A stretch of DNA of 64,000 nucleotides, taken from assembly GCA_012184525.1 (NCBI GenBank), contig WOFQ01000029.1, positions 124,001-188,000 of the forward strand, in the 5' to 3' direction. The stretch comes from Xenoacremonium recifei (Eukaryota > Ascomycota > Sordariomycetes > Hypocreales > Nectriaceae). Positions 1-11,500 of this stretch are shown here, one piece after another. Both the position numbers and the translations under genes were made by a program. The number at the start of each line of letters is the position of its first letter. Within the stretch, counting starts at the first letter, position 1. The notes under the pieces are model-generated. The model saw only the letters and a program-made list of their open reading frames with translations. It was not told the origin of the DNA and made no database searches.

Positions 1-175
1 CGTCTTCGGGACGGATTGATCGGTCCACATTTCCCGGTTGCAACTCTGACCAGGCTGAACAAGCGACGTCAAGTCATTCACGCTCGGATATGACTTCACC
101 TTGAATGCTCTGTGTATGAAGCACCTCAACACGGTCTGGATCGGATGATGGAGTCATGTCTTGACGCAGCACACG

Positions 176-2441
176 ATGGCTTCCTTGAACACCCTCATTT
201 TCCTGCTCTGTCTGAGTCTCTTCCTGGGACTTCCAGATGGGGTTTCTTCTAAAGCCGTGTGTCCCTGCGGAGGGACTGGAACTTGCAAAAATGGCTGTTC
301 TTCTGCGTCTGCTTTTGGTTTTGAACCAGAGTATTGCGGTCATTCGTGTTCTTGGAGTTGTGCTGCGAGGCCTGAGTGTGGCCAAGCAGTCGAGATCCCT
401 TCCATGTGCCCTTTGGATGAAGGCGAATGTAAAGACGGGTAAGTCTGACGGTATCTCAACTGCTATAATACTAAACATATACCAGGACCTGCGAGGCCAC
501 CAGCAATGGATACTGTCCCATCATCTCAGGCTGCAATGCCACAGTCAGAACTGCCCATCGCCGCATCGGCTTCTTCGAGACATGGTCCAAGAACCGCGCC
601 TGCGACACCCTCCATCACACCGTCCTCATCGCCGCGAAGAAATGGACGCATATCAACGTCGCCTTCGCTCTAATCGACCCGCAGTCCTTCCGGCTAGGCC
701 AGATGCACGACCACGATCTCGCCCTCTACGCTGAACTCACAGACCTGAAACGCCGCAACCCGGGACTCCAGGTGTACATCAGCGTGGCTGGAGCAGAGAT
801 GGGAGGCGCAAGCTTTGCGGATGTAGTAGCGACGGAGGCGCGGAGGGCGGCGTTTGTGAGATCTGCGAGGGCCTTGGTGCGGACGTATGCGTTTGATGGG
901 ATTGATCTGCATTTCATGAACGCCTTGGGGAGTGAAGATAAAGCTGTTGAATTGGTGAAGGAGTTGAGGGCGGAGTTGGGGAAGGCGGTTGGGATTACAG
1001 TGACGGTTCCGACGAAGTGGGAGAGGGTGAGGGGTGTTGCGTTTGAGGAGATGGATGAGTATGTCAGTTGGTTCAACATCCTTGGTAAGTGACGATTTAA
1101 GAGGTGATGCGCTGAGGAAGCTGACGATGATCTCATATAGGTTATGACTATGAAGGAAGCCAGAGACCTTCCAAGAGGTACGCCCTACTTTACCCCTTAC
1201 ACTAACACTCGATACTCACTCCCTAATCAACCAGCCATACCCTTCAACCGCACACTAACCTCACAGAAATCCACCAAACCGTCAACCTCCTCTGGGTCAG
1301 CGGCATCCAGCCCTCGAAGATGGTCCTCGGCCTCAACTTCCACGCCCGCACCGCAACCCTCCAAGACCCAACCTGCACGCATCCCAACTGCCCAGCCCTC
1401 GCCTCCGGCACACCCGGGTCCTGCACCAACACGCCCGGCTTCCTATCCTACGCAGAGCTTTCTCGAATCCTCGACGAGACTGACGCACAGCCGGAGCATG
1501 ACCTCGTCGCGTCTGCCAAGTACATCACTCTGGAGAATAACCAGTGGATGTCTTACGACGACGCTGAGACGTTCACGAGGAAGCTGGCTTATGTTAATTA
1601 TCTCTGCCTCGGTGGAGTGGCAGCATGGGCGCTGGATCTTGACGATTGGTTTGAGAATTCGGCTGTGAACGCACTGCTCCAAGCGGGCAATGATAAGCCT
1701 GTTGAGTTTCTGGAGGCGATGAATCATAATAATGCCCTTGGGCTGCACATGTTCTGGACGCCGTGTCTTCCACGCGACGCTGAGATATGTCCGCCGGGGT
1801 GGAAACCCCTTGCTTTTGGTCGTGGGAAGGTATTTGATGCAGACCTGACGCCGCTTCAGGGAATTGGATGCATTGGTACGTAGCCCCCTGTTCCACCTAC
1901 ACACTCACACTTCACCGTCCTCTCTCGCTTCCCTCAGACTACATATGAACAATATCAGCTAACCTCCTCAGGCGGTGGCCGCCACGGCCTCACCCGCGCC
2001 CTCTGCATCCCCTCCACCGCCCACGCCCACTGCCAATGGTCCCCCAGCGCGCGCTCCAAACGCTGCACCAGCACCTGTCCCGCAGGCCTCATCCCAGTCA
2101 CGAAAAACTCGCACATCGGCTACCAAGACCGCGGCTGCCGCAGCGGGAAGTACGTCGCGCTGTGCTGCGAGACGTTCGAGGTGGCGCAGGGGCCGAGCGA
2201 GGAGGTGTGCTATGGAGGGCATCGGGAGCATGTTCTTTCGGGGGGGTTGGCGTTGAGGAGCAGGGCGGATGGAGAGTGGGATTATTGGTATGAGGGGGAG
2301 AGAGATATAGTAGAGGAGCGGGAGGTGGTGAGGGAGAGGGATAGGGGGTGGGAGGGCGAGTGTAGGAATCCGTTGCCGTGGGATGAGGTGGGTGTTGAGG
2401 TGCCCATTATTCCAGGAGTTCTCAAGTGGCCTAAGACATAG
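176..2441 (+). CDS. Secreted GH18 chitinase-like protein with hevein-like module; catalytic site lost
   Basis: Five exons (176-438, 486-1084, 1141-1177, 1235-1875, 1972-2441) join in frame to 669 residues. The start is the ATG at 176, which opens a hydrophobic signal peptide ending near residue 25. Residues about 30-70 form a Cys-rich module resembling hevein (chitin-binding type 1), but the usual paired Cys is reduced (GCSSAS). A GH18 barrel follows from about residue 108 (RRIGFFETW) to the strand-8 motif AAWALDLDDW near 430. The SHTNLTEI block expected of fungal subgroup C chitinases appears across the exon 3/4 junction, which supports that splice. The catalytic motif DGxDxDxE reads DGIDLHFM near residues 224-231: the third Asp is His and the acid Glu is Met. 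The C-terminal 155 residues are Cys-rich. The family hydrolyses chitin; this member is predicted inactive, so binding to chitin is the likelier role. Confidence 0.85.
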
Positions 2442-2944
2442 GGGAGAGAAGGCGGCAAAAATGCACCGCCTGCTGTGTCAACAGCTATCTAGTCAGACGA
2501 CGTGATAGTATGTGGCCTGACAGGCAACCCAGGTTTAACTGCAGGAAGGCCTTATAGATACTAGTCTAACCCTATCTAACTACTAATATATATAATTATC
2601 TATCTTTATCTAAGGAATTACAGAAGGTGAGACATTACATAATAGCATGTCATAACCCAACGCGGCATGACACAATAACGCCGCAGAGGCGCTGCGAAGC
2701 CGCAGCGACGCACATTAAAGCTCACAACGGTCTATATATATGTCGAGGGGATCCCTAGAATTATGGAAGGTCAGAGATTAATACAGTCAATTGGTAACCC
2801 CTAACTGCAATAACTCTGTGACTAAGCTACGAATACACTGCGACCTCTCAGACAGCTCGTTCACTCCCCTATTGCCGCCCCAGTTCCTGACATAGCTGCG
2901 AGGCCCTTAAGGACAAGCCGGATGGTAAGATGTCGAGAGTTGAC

Positions 2945-3183
2945 TTAATAGAATGCGTCCATTTCTATGGAAATTAGCGACGGAACATGAATGGAGTTCA
3001 ATAGGAGTCAGGTGAGAGTTGGAAGCGAGTTGGACGCGAGTTAGATGCGAATTGAGTGGAAAATGACTTACTGTGATGTTTTTTTGCCCAGTGGTCGAGA
3101 TAATCTTGAACGAGATGGACGAGAATGATAAAGATGTTTGTCCCACCTAGCAAGCGCTTCGCCACGGACGTGATGGAGCTCAT
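2945..3183 (-). CDS. Possible small spliced ORF, 43 residues
   Basis: An ATG at 3183 sits directly after the CA-rich minisatellite leader. It opens a 37-codon frame that ends at a consensus donor (GTAAGT at 3071). An acceptor at 2966-2965 (CCATAG) restores a frame that stops at 2945. The product would start MSSITSVAKRLL and carry a short hydrophobic stretch (NIFIILVHLV). Its leader is a diverged copy of the one in front of the bleomycin hydrolase gene, so it may be transcribed from a duplicated promoter. No homologue is recognised. It could equally be a decayed fragment. Confidence 0.2.
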
Positions 3184-3248
3184 GATGGATATTGTTGATG
3201 GATATTGTTGATGGATGTTGTTGATGGATGTTGTTGATGGATGTCGTG
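3184..3248. repeat. 13-bp minisatellite, five units
   Basis: Five consecutive units of GATGGATRTTGTT, the last degenerate. On the minus strand it reads as a CA-rich leader ending one codon before the ATG at 3183. Confidence 0.9.
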
Positions 3249-3262
3249 CTGAACTCGGCGAG

Positions 3263-3495
3263 TGGACCAGGTAGACAAGATGGCAGCAAGCGCGGAAGGT
3301 AGATTGCCTGCGAATGGAAGGAAGCGAGATGGTTGCTTCAACGACGGAGTAAGATGGGAAAGAAGATTGAGCACCAGATCGCGGAGAAGATGGAAGATGG
3401 AGAGGTTGTGTACCTTCCAAGCTGAGTTGGGTACCTAGGTGACATAGAGAAGAGAGTTCGGCGTTCGATTGAGCTTCGGCTGGCAGCATCTTGTG
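3263..3495. repeat. Diverged direct repeat, left copy
   Basis: This stretch aligns by eye over its whole length with about 5379-5655. Shared blocks include GGCAGCAAGCG, GATGGAAGATGGAGAGGTT, CTTCCAAGCTG, GAGAAGAGAGTTCGGCG and GATTGAGCTTCGGCTGGCAGCA, in the same order and orientation. The right copy has an insertion of roughly 35 bp near 5585-5625. The right copy is the leader/promoter of the bleomycin hydrolase gene; this copy lies beyond that gene's 3' end. Confidence 0.85.
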
Positions 3496-3740
3496 GCAGA
3501 ACCAGCTTCTGCTAGAAAGTGAACCCGATGGGAGGATCCTCCTATTACCCCTGACTGATGATGAATGAGACGTCGCCCTTCCAGCTCATATGCTTAGTCT
3601 GTTCATTCCTTCTCTCATAGCAAATCCATACAAATCATCAAACTGCATAACTCCGAGCAAGTACCTCATACAAAATCTCAGGAGGTAATCCATCTTCCCC
3701 CTCACAACACCTCAAAAGTCGAGACAGATAGCTCTGCCAT

Positions 3741-5316
3741 CTAAGCCAGCGAACCCATCGGATCCCACAGCGGCAGCACCACAGGCTCCTGCTTCAGCAC
3801 ATCCCTCACCCTCTTGCTCACAAACCGCGGATCAACAACCGCCTGGTACACATACTCGTCCATCCACGCATCGCTCATGACAAACCAGCCCTGGCTGCCC
3901 GCGTCCTTGCCCCAGGAGTTCTGCACACGCCACCGAACCGGCTTGCCGGTAGCCTCGTCGAGATGCACCGCCGTGAGGACCATCGCATGCGTCATGGCAC
4001 TCTCGCCCGTGCGCAGGCGCTGGGCCTTGTCCATGGCACACACCTTGCCGCCCAACGCGAGGTCAAAGGCGTGCAGGTCCGTGTCCATGATGCCCGAGGC
4101 GGTGTCGCTAGACTTTCCGACGTCGCTGCCGAAGAAGACGGGCATGCCGGATCGCAGCATGCGGATACAAGCGCGCTTCAACGTGTCCATATCGACGTTG
4201 ACGTAGCTGATGCCACGCCCGCCGACGATGTTGCCCAGCCGCGAGACAGTGAGCAGGGAAAGGGGCTCATGGCGCGGGTCGTGTACCAGCGAGATCATGC
4301 CCGCCAGCGCTGTGGAAGTGAGTCGCAGCTCCGGAGAGTAGATATCCTTTGCAAAGTCGCGCGGCGTAACCTTCAACTCATGCGCCTTGCCCGCCTTGTC
4401 GTTGTACTGCCACGTGAAATGCGCATCGGGGGCTGGTGGCGGGCCCAGGAACAGCGTCATGATCAGGGTGATCTGCTGCATCATGCGCGCCTTGGCCGAT
4501 GAGAGCGCCTCTGCGGACACGCCTGCGGGATCCTTCACCAGGGCACGTAGCTCGAGGGCAAAGCCGCGCAGCTTCGTCTTGACCACGCTGTTCAACACAC
4601 CCGAGTTCATGGCCGTCCAGTTGTCCGGGTACAGTGTCTGCGGCACCAAACCGTACTTCTCGACCAGGTTATACACCATGTCCCACTGGCCACCGTCCGA
4701 GACTAAGTCGCCCAGCAGTGTCTGCACAAGGCGACCATCAAGGTCCTCGCCCGCCGTGTCGATGGCCTGCTCCAGGAACCAGTTGGCCTTCTCCAGCTTG
4801 TCCCAGTAGAACAGGTACGCCTGCGAGAGCTCAAAGGACTCCAGGCCGTAGCGCTTCATAAGAGCTACGCGGAACACATTGGTCGATGCGAAGAGCCAGC
4901 AGCGGCCGCTAGAGCGCTGATTCGTGATCGGGTCGCCCTCGAACGGGATCTTGACGTTGAAGACTTGCTGGTTGGCGATCTTGACGGGGACTGAGGCGAG
5001 GACTTGCTTAGGGTTGGCCGTCGAAAAGGCCGTCAGGGCGAGGCTACGATAGTCAGTCAACTTAAGCCAGCTATCATACATATAAGTGCTTAGAGACTCA
5101 CCGGTTCTTGGGATCCTTGAGGATAGTCTCCCGCCATGCCTCCAGCACGCTCAGCGGGAGGCCCTCAGCCTCACGGACGAGCGGTCCAGCCGACTTCTTT
5201 TCGTCGCTATTATAGACTTCGACAAACTCATCGTCTTCAACCTGGAGACTATGCAGGCGCTCGATGACGGCCTTTTCGTGCTCCGTGGGGATGCTCTTGG
5301 AAGCTTGGGCGCCCAT
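3741..5316 (-). CDS. blh1: Bleomycin hydrolase-type cysteine peptidase (C1B)
   Basis: Two exons (5316-5102 and 5043-3741) with a 58-bp GTGAGT...GTAG intron give 505 residues. Papain-fold family C1B is recognised from the active-site blocks in order: TNQRSSGRCWLFAS (Cys near 119), GESAMTHAMVLTAV (His near 423) and WRVQNSWGKD (Asn near 447). The triad is complete. The C-terminus PLWDPMGSLA resembles the tail that enters the active-site cleft of the yeast hexamer Gal6/Lap3. Family members are cytosolic homohexameric aminopeptidases that also inactivate bleomycin and homocysteine thiolactone. The N-terminus MGAQASKS fits an N-myristoylation signal (Gly2, Ser6), which would place some enzyme on membranes; that is inference. 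Its upstream region has a diverged copy at 3263-3495. Confidence 0.93.
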
Positions 5317-6272
5317 GATGTCGTCGTCGTTGATAGCGCTTATCTCGGTGGATTATCAGTGAGAGTGGGTTATCGGCGACCAGGCAGATAAGACGGCAGC
5401 AAGCGTGTAGGGTAGATTGCTGCGAATTGAGGGAAGTGGGATGATTGCTTCAAGGACGGAGAAATAAATGGGAAAGAAGATAGAGTATCAGATCGCGGGG
5501 GAAGATGGAAGATGGAGAGGTTATGTAGCTTCCAAGCTGGGTTGGGTAGGTAGGTGGCCGCGTGGAGAAGAGAGTTCGGCGTCCTTATCAATCAATCGGC
5601 AGAAGCACCTTTGTAGCCTCCTCGATTGAGCTTCGGCTGGCAGCAGCTTGTATCCGAGACCCCTCACCAGCCTCCGTATAGGGTGGGACTTTTGAGCAGA
5701 ATCAAACGGAGGGTGGCGGCAAACGAATTGACGCTCAAGGTTGAATGAAGTAATTTTTTATTTGAAAGGTAAAGTATTCGTTGAGCACCTTGGCTGAATG
5801 AGGAGTCTGTTACTTGCGTTTCAAGACAGCAGGGTCGCTGCTTCCATTCCTGTGTTAGAGTATGGTAGTCGCCGACACTTCGTATCCACTACTTCCTACC
5901 CTGTATAGCTCCCGCGATAGCCGTCATGGTCACTCGAACTCTCTTCACTCAATCAGTCACGTGCAAACGAGTCCAAGGTCAACATATGGAATCAATTGTC
6001 CAATTACTACAGTCCATGTACAGAACTTTCCCATCTACGCAAACAGACTCCATATTTCCAATTTCCAATGATGAAGTGTGTCCAATCTTGACAATATCCA
6101 ACTGACGCTGCAGGGGCGCTCTATACAACAATGTCCCCAGCGACAACCTCTCATTTACACGTCCCGTCACGCTAGTCGGCGCCATGACGGCCAAGGTATA
6201 ACTGCCGCTAGGGACAGCCAGCTGCACATCACCATCCCCCTATCAAACAAAACCGGCCGACACAAAATATGC
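5317..6272. other. Intergenic: promoter of bleomycin hydrolase and 3' side of hex1
   Basis: The first 340 bp are the leader and promoter of the bleomycin hydrolase gene, including the right repeat copy (about 5379-5655). The rest contains no supported gene. It should hold the hex1 3' untranslated region, since hex1 ends at 6273 on the same strand. Confidence 0.5.
5379..5655. repeat. Diverged direct repeat, right copy
   Basis: Partner of 3263-3495 in the same orientation. It lies directly upstream of the bleomycin hydrolase start codon on the minus strand. The sequence running into the ATG (ATCAACGACGACGACATCATG) also resembles the leader of the left copy, so the duplicated unit reached the start codon. 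Confidence 0.85.
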
Positions 6273-8513
6273 TTACAGGCGGGAGCCGTGGAGCACCTTC
6301 ATGTCGACGGCGAGCTCTCGGCCACCGTCGTTGAGCACGAGCACGCGGACGGAGCCACGGCCAGACTCAAAGGCGCCGTGGAGGCGCGAGTAGAGGTTGG
6401 ACTGGTCAATGACGGGAAGGCCCTGCTTGACATCGCCGGTCTCGGTCATGGCGACGACGTAGCCATCCTGCATGTCCAGGACGCGGTACTGCTTGAAGAC
6501 GGGGCCGAGCATGGTCTGAACAACAACGCTGGGGGCGGGGTTGGAGATGAACGACGACTCCTCATGCAGCTGCTTGGTGAACAGGTCGACACCCAGGTAG
6601 CGGTACTGGCCGGTGGCGGACGAGGTCGAGATGCGGATGACCTGGCAGGGTCGGCCCTGGAGCATCAGGAAGTCGCCCAGGCGGATGTGGTGGCAGGGGA
6701 TGGTGACCGTGTTGGGGAGGTAAGACTCGGCAGAGTCGCCGGGGCGAGGGCGAGGGCCCTTGGAGATCTCAATGTCAATCTGCTCATGGCGGCCTGGGTG
6801 GACGATCTTGTCAGCGAGCTTGTGCACGCCGGAGCGGAACGAGTGGTAGTGGCCTGCAGAGAGGTCTGTCAGAGGGAATGGGGAATGGTGAGGGGGGGTA
6901 AAGCAAAAAAATTTTCTGGTCACGTACCGTCCTCGTCGTAGTAACCCATCTTGTCTTTCTTGGAGCCCTTGAACTTGGAAGTCTCGACGGTCTCTTCGGT
7001 GATCTTCACGTCCTTCTGGTAGGCAGTAGGGCGCGAGTAGGGGGCGTCAACGGTGTAGTTGTTGACTTTGGTGTTCTTGTAGTTGTCGTACTGGGGGCGA
7101 GAAGCGGGAACGTCAACGGTGAAGTTGTTGATCTCGGTCTTCTCAGAGGTGCGGTACTGGGGGCGGGAAGCAGAGCGACCGTCAACGGTGAAGTTGTTGA
7201 TCTCAGTCTTCTCAGAGGTGCGGAACTGCTGGGGGCGAGAGGAGCGTCCGTCAACAGTGAAGTTGTTGATTTCGGTCTTCTCGGTGGTCTTGAACTGCGA
7301 AGGGCGACCTCCTTCAACGGTGTAGTTGTTGACCTGGAAGGTGTCCTGGGACTGGTACTGAGGTCGGGCGGGAGGGTCTACGGTGAAGGTGTTGTTGGGA
7401 CGGAAGCGTTCGCGGTATTCACGTTCCGCAAGGTCAATGGGGGTTGAGTAGTAGGGATGACGGCGGGTGTCGATCTCTACGTGGGCGTGAGAAGTGGTGT
7501 ATTCAGAGGCAGGTTCGGGGCTGTTGGCAGATAGTAGTGGTTAGCTGATGATCTATCTCGCTTGCGTCTCATATGGCAACGGGAGGGAAAGGAAGCGCCC
7601 GAGCCCAGCCAGCCCAGGCCGCCCCGAGACCCCTGGACAGGGACATGGGGAGGGTGTGGGAGTGAAGGGGTGTGATGACAGGTAATGGTGACGATGGTCA
7701 TGATGCTTGCTGGAGGCTGGTGGAGACGGGATGCTGGTCTGGTCCTCCACCCTCAGGCCAGGCCAGGCCAAGCCTCAGGCCCTGTCACAGAGGAGAGGAG
7801 AAGAAGCAAAGCTCGGCGGGAGGGATTGGCTCTGGTGGGAGGGGATCCCATGCAGCAGAGACTGAGGCAGTGGATATTGGGAGTGGAGAGAGGCAGCGGT
7901 GATGGAGTGAGGCGGGCTGAGCTGAGAGGGTAACGCGCGCGTCTGCTCTGCAGCATCTTCCGCGCCAGGTTCAGGGGGGCGGGGAGGAGGAGGTTGGTTG
8001 TCTGATCAACTGTTGCCAGGGCAAGCGAGTTGAGTCTGAGGGAAGGGGGAAGTTGGGCAAGGAGTGCAAAGCCAGAAGCTGGTCTGGTCTGCTGCTCTGA
8101 TCCGAGGCAATGGGGAATTGGAGACAGAATAGAGGCAGAACATACCGATGGCGTTCCTCCTGGATAGTATAGTACTTGTCCTCCTGCTGCTGCTGCTGGA
8201 AACCGGGACGGCGGTAACGATCTTCTTCAGTCGTGATACGGACCTCTTCTTCGCTGTAGCGGTGGTGATCGCCGCGAGGAGGAAGTTGTTCAGCGGTGAC
8301 CGAGTAAGAAGAGTATTGACCTTCCCGTCCGGCTGGCTGCTGCTGCTGGAGCTTGATGTCAACCTCTTCGGTATGAGTTGTCGTCTGCTGCTGGGCAGCA
8401 GTCTGGGTCTGGGAATCGCTGTCCCGGTAGGTCGATGGGAAGATGCTGAAGGGGACGGGGACGCGGGCTTCAAAGTCCAGGTTGGCGACTTTTGCGGACG
8501 CGAGAGAATCTCC
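6273..8513 (-). CDS. hex1: Woronin body major protein HEX1, long form with repeat N-terminus
   Basis: The last exon (6853-6273) encodes the eIF5A-like HEX1 fold: IPCHHIRLGDFLMLQGRPC, RYLGVDLFTKQLHEESS, GSVRVLVL and the C-terminal peroxisome signal SRL. HEX1 self-assembles into the crystalline Woronin core that plugs septal pores. Exon 7520-6928 joins through a 74-bp intron and contains the usual short-form start MGYYDEDG (ATG at 6949), giving 200 residues. The frame stays open upstream and encodes about five imperfect repeats of roughly 23-25 residues built on TEKTEINNFTVDGRSSRPQ. A 625-bp intron (8145-7521) then links in frame to a Gln-rich exon ending at 8146. That exon is open up to a TGA at 8516-8514 and has no in-frame ATG, so the long-form start is unresolved: an extra upstream exon or a non-AUG start is needed. 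The upper coordinate is only the limit of the open frame. Confidence 0.9.
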
Positions 8514-11500
8514 TCATACAACCTTCCGACGCGTGACGCTCCGAAAGGAAGGACAAGAAGAATCCTCTGGCCTTTGTTCCGGGGAAACAAAAGTCAAAAG
8601 AGAAAGAAGGGAAGGAAAAAGAGGAACTAAAAGGCGTTCTTCTTTTTGGATCCGGGGTTCTGACTCTTTGGGAGAGGACGGTGAAGGAGGGCTTCGAGAT
8701 CTTCCTGGTGTTGATGTACGGATGGAGATAATTGGAGGGGAGAGAAAGGTCAGGGACGGCTTTTGAAGGGGCTGGCGGGAAGGCGCAACCCTCTGCTCGC
8801 TGCACCTGCCACTGTTGACACGCCAAACAAAACCCTCTGAGAGACTCTCAACCTCCCACTCTCACCAGCAGCTCCTCGCAATTACCACTCACTGTCGGCT
8901 CTTCTCGCCAATTCCCTGCCCGGCCCCAGGGGCGTGTCGCTATGATGCCTCGGCTTTGTTTACTTTGAGACATCATGAGGTGGGCCGTGTCTCTTCTTGT
9001 TTACGTTTATCTTCTTCAGGGATAGCCTCGAATCTCCCGTGGAGAATGTCTCTCTCCCCGGCGGCGTGTCTTGGTCCATGGCCAGTCAATGGGTGCGTCT
9101 TCAGCCAGTCCAGCGATTCGATGGCTGATGGGGTCATGACTCTATCGACTGCAGCTCTCCAGCCAGCCAGCCAGCAGAGCTTCCAGCCCCCCCTGTATGC
9201 TGCAGCTCCCCAGCCACCGACGATGATGACTTGTCCACGACGACAGCCAACCCAACGGCCCGCCCGTTTGCCCAGCCATCTCGATATTTCCGTCTGGAAA
9301 GGGTCCTTGGGCAGGCGATCGTCGTTCGGGTCCCTAGCTCCGGTCACCGCTACAGCACGGCGGCTGCGGAAAGAGAGCGAGGCCCAGAAAGAAGCAAACA
9401 AAACAATAACAACAGCGCCCAGGAACCACTGCTAGCTGCCCTGGGCCTAGCTAGGCACGGCTCTCGACGCCTGTGTGGCTCCTCAGGCGAGATTTGACAT
9501 CACGCTGTCTGGACGCAAGCTGGGGCCGGCCCCCCCGTTGGTCTCTGTGGTAGCTCGTTTGAAAGAGCGAAATGCCTGGAGCACCGCAATTTGGGCCTGG
9601 CCTTGCAGTCAGCCAGTGACGGCGGTGGTCGAGCGCCACTGGCAACTATCGCAATCAGACGCGGTGGAGAAGGGGGAGACCTTCAGGAGCCCGCGTCAGG
9701 AGTACCGAGAGTAGGCCTCAGCAGGTACACGTCTGGTGTTAGCATCTCTGCAGCACATCTCATGCAACCTCCTAACTCTTCCAGGGTCATCGCAATGTTC
9801 AGCTGACATCAAGCATACAAGTAGATGGCGGTACGAGATAGCACAATTAAGATGGCTGGGAAGCACCGCCAGCGAAGCCAGGAGGACCTGGACCCGGACA
9901 CGCTCAACACCACCCATCACAGATCATCGCTCGCTGAAGGGTCTGGGCCGCTGCATGGCTGGATCCATGAGGCCCTCCGCGCCATTGCCATTGGCTTCCA
10001 TGTGACGACGGCTCCCAACCTCCTCCATTTGACTTTGGCTTTGCAGCTGCAGCAACCCATGGAGACTCGTATCAAGATGCCGCTGTGATATCGTGGAACG
10101 CTGTCATTGGGCTCTGTCGCATGTCTTATGCAAGTGCACAAGTTAGTGTGTGCAGCGTCAGCCAAGCAGACACAAGTCGGACCAGGTCGCACTTGGAAAC
10201 GAGGCGCCACAACGAGCGAGCCCGTGGTCCGGTGGTGGACCATTCGAACGGACTGCAGGATTTGACTTTGGTCAAGACGATCAGCACAGTGCTCTTTGGG
10301 CGTCTTCCAGCCTCCAGATTTACAGGCTCGTCTACGAATTGCACCCTCTGACACCGAGATTGAGCCCATTGACACCGTGTGCGACCTGCAGCGTCGATTC
10401 CAGCTGCTATATTTCACCGCTATTGAGTACCAAGCTCGACAGTCACTCGCGGGTATGTACAGAGCAGCAGCACAAGCACCAGCAGCTATCCAGGTTCAGA
10501 AGCTGGCCCGGAAAAGCTCTGAGCTGAATCTCAGGGGTCAGCATCTTGTTGCCGTGCCAACTGCGAATCCTAGCTCTCGGAGCATCCTAGCCGCCCGCTA
10601 ATGAGCTCCCTGGTGGTGTGGAGCTGGGGGAAGCCGATGACACGAAGTCTGGCTTTGGTCAAGCCCCGTCACAAGCTTGGAAGTTTCTCTTGTTTCCGGT
10701 CCGTGTCTCGTCTCGTCTCGCGCCGCGTCCACTGCCGCGTTGCTGGTTTGTTGACGACGCGCTTGCTGTCCCCGTCGACGCAATTTCGACTAACGGCTGC
10801 TGGACGACGCGTTTTGCGTGTGGAAGATCCTGATGCTCATCCCCGCGACAGATGCAATGCAATGTGCCTCGGTCCATCGGCAGCATCTGATAATAGCTTG
10901 CGGAAAGTCGGATTGTGACTCTGACGATCTGGGGAGTGGAGAGCTACGTGAAGTTGAGGAGAGGGTAAGTCATGCCCTTGTGCGTATTACTGTGACGGGA
11001 GCTTTTGAGGCCACCGCTACTTGGTCTCAGGACGGATATTTCTTCAGAAAAATTGAAAAGAGCCATGGTCGCATGTTCGAATGCTTTTAACAAGTTTCTG
11101 AGGGTGCTAGTACCGATCCGACTTGTACCTACAGGGAGTTTCAGAAGCACGTTTTCTTCAGTCTTCGCAAATCCGTCCCGCACTGAGTCGGGCGTTCGGC
11201 AACAACCTCATCCATTCATGAGTGTACCATGTCCAGCAAATTCGCCGTGATACCCGGACGACGCGTATAGATGTGGCTGACACCGAGTATTTCCGAAGAA
11301 CACATCGAACGCAGCTTTTCCACGAAAGATGCCATGGCAGTCTGTCTGCATAGATGCCCGATCGACTGGCTGGCACTATCGAGCTTCGCCCATCATCTTC
11401 GGATCACATCCTCTAGAAGCCTAGAGAGAAAAAGCACATTGAAGCGATGTTTTCAATGCAGAGTAAATTTACAACATTCGCAAAGACCGTTACTCGGCGT

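Larger units (their letters stand above)
2442..3740. other. Gap with AT-rich patch, minisatellite and duplicated leader
   Basis: No long gene is supported here. A patch at about 2560-2660 and 2740-2790 is markedly AT-rich (runs such as TATATATAATTATC) and looks like decayed repeat DNA, though no element is identifiable. The right half holds a 13-bp minisatellite and a diverged copy of the bleomycin hydrolase leader, both listed separately. Confidence 0.5.

Noticed and set aside
2560..2790. AT-rich patch as a solo LTR or RIP-mutated transposon
   Set aside because: No terminal repeats, target-site duplication or coding remnant could be seen.
3184..3248. CRISPR-like array
   Set aside because: Contiguous 13-bp units without spacers, in a eukaryotic genome; a plain minisatellite.
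8815..10601. Several 70-200 codon ORFs between hex1 and rqc2
   Set aside because: Overlapping on both strands, Arg/Ser/Gln-rich, no motifs and no splice logic joining them.
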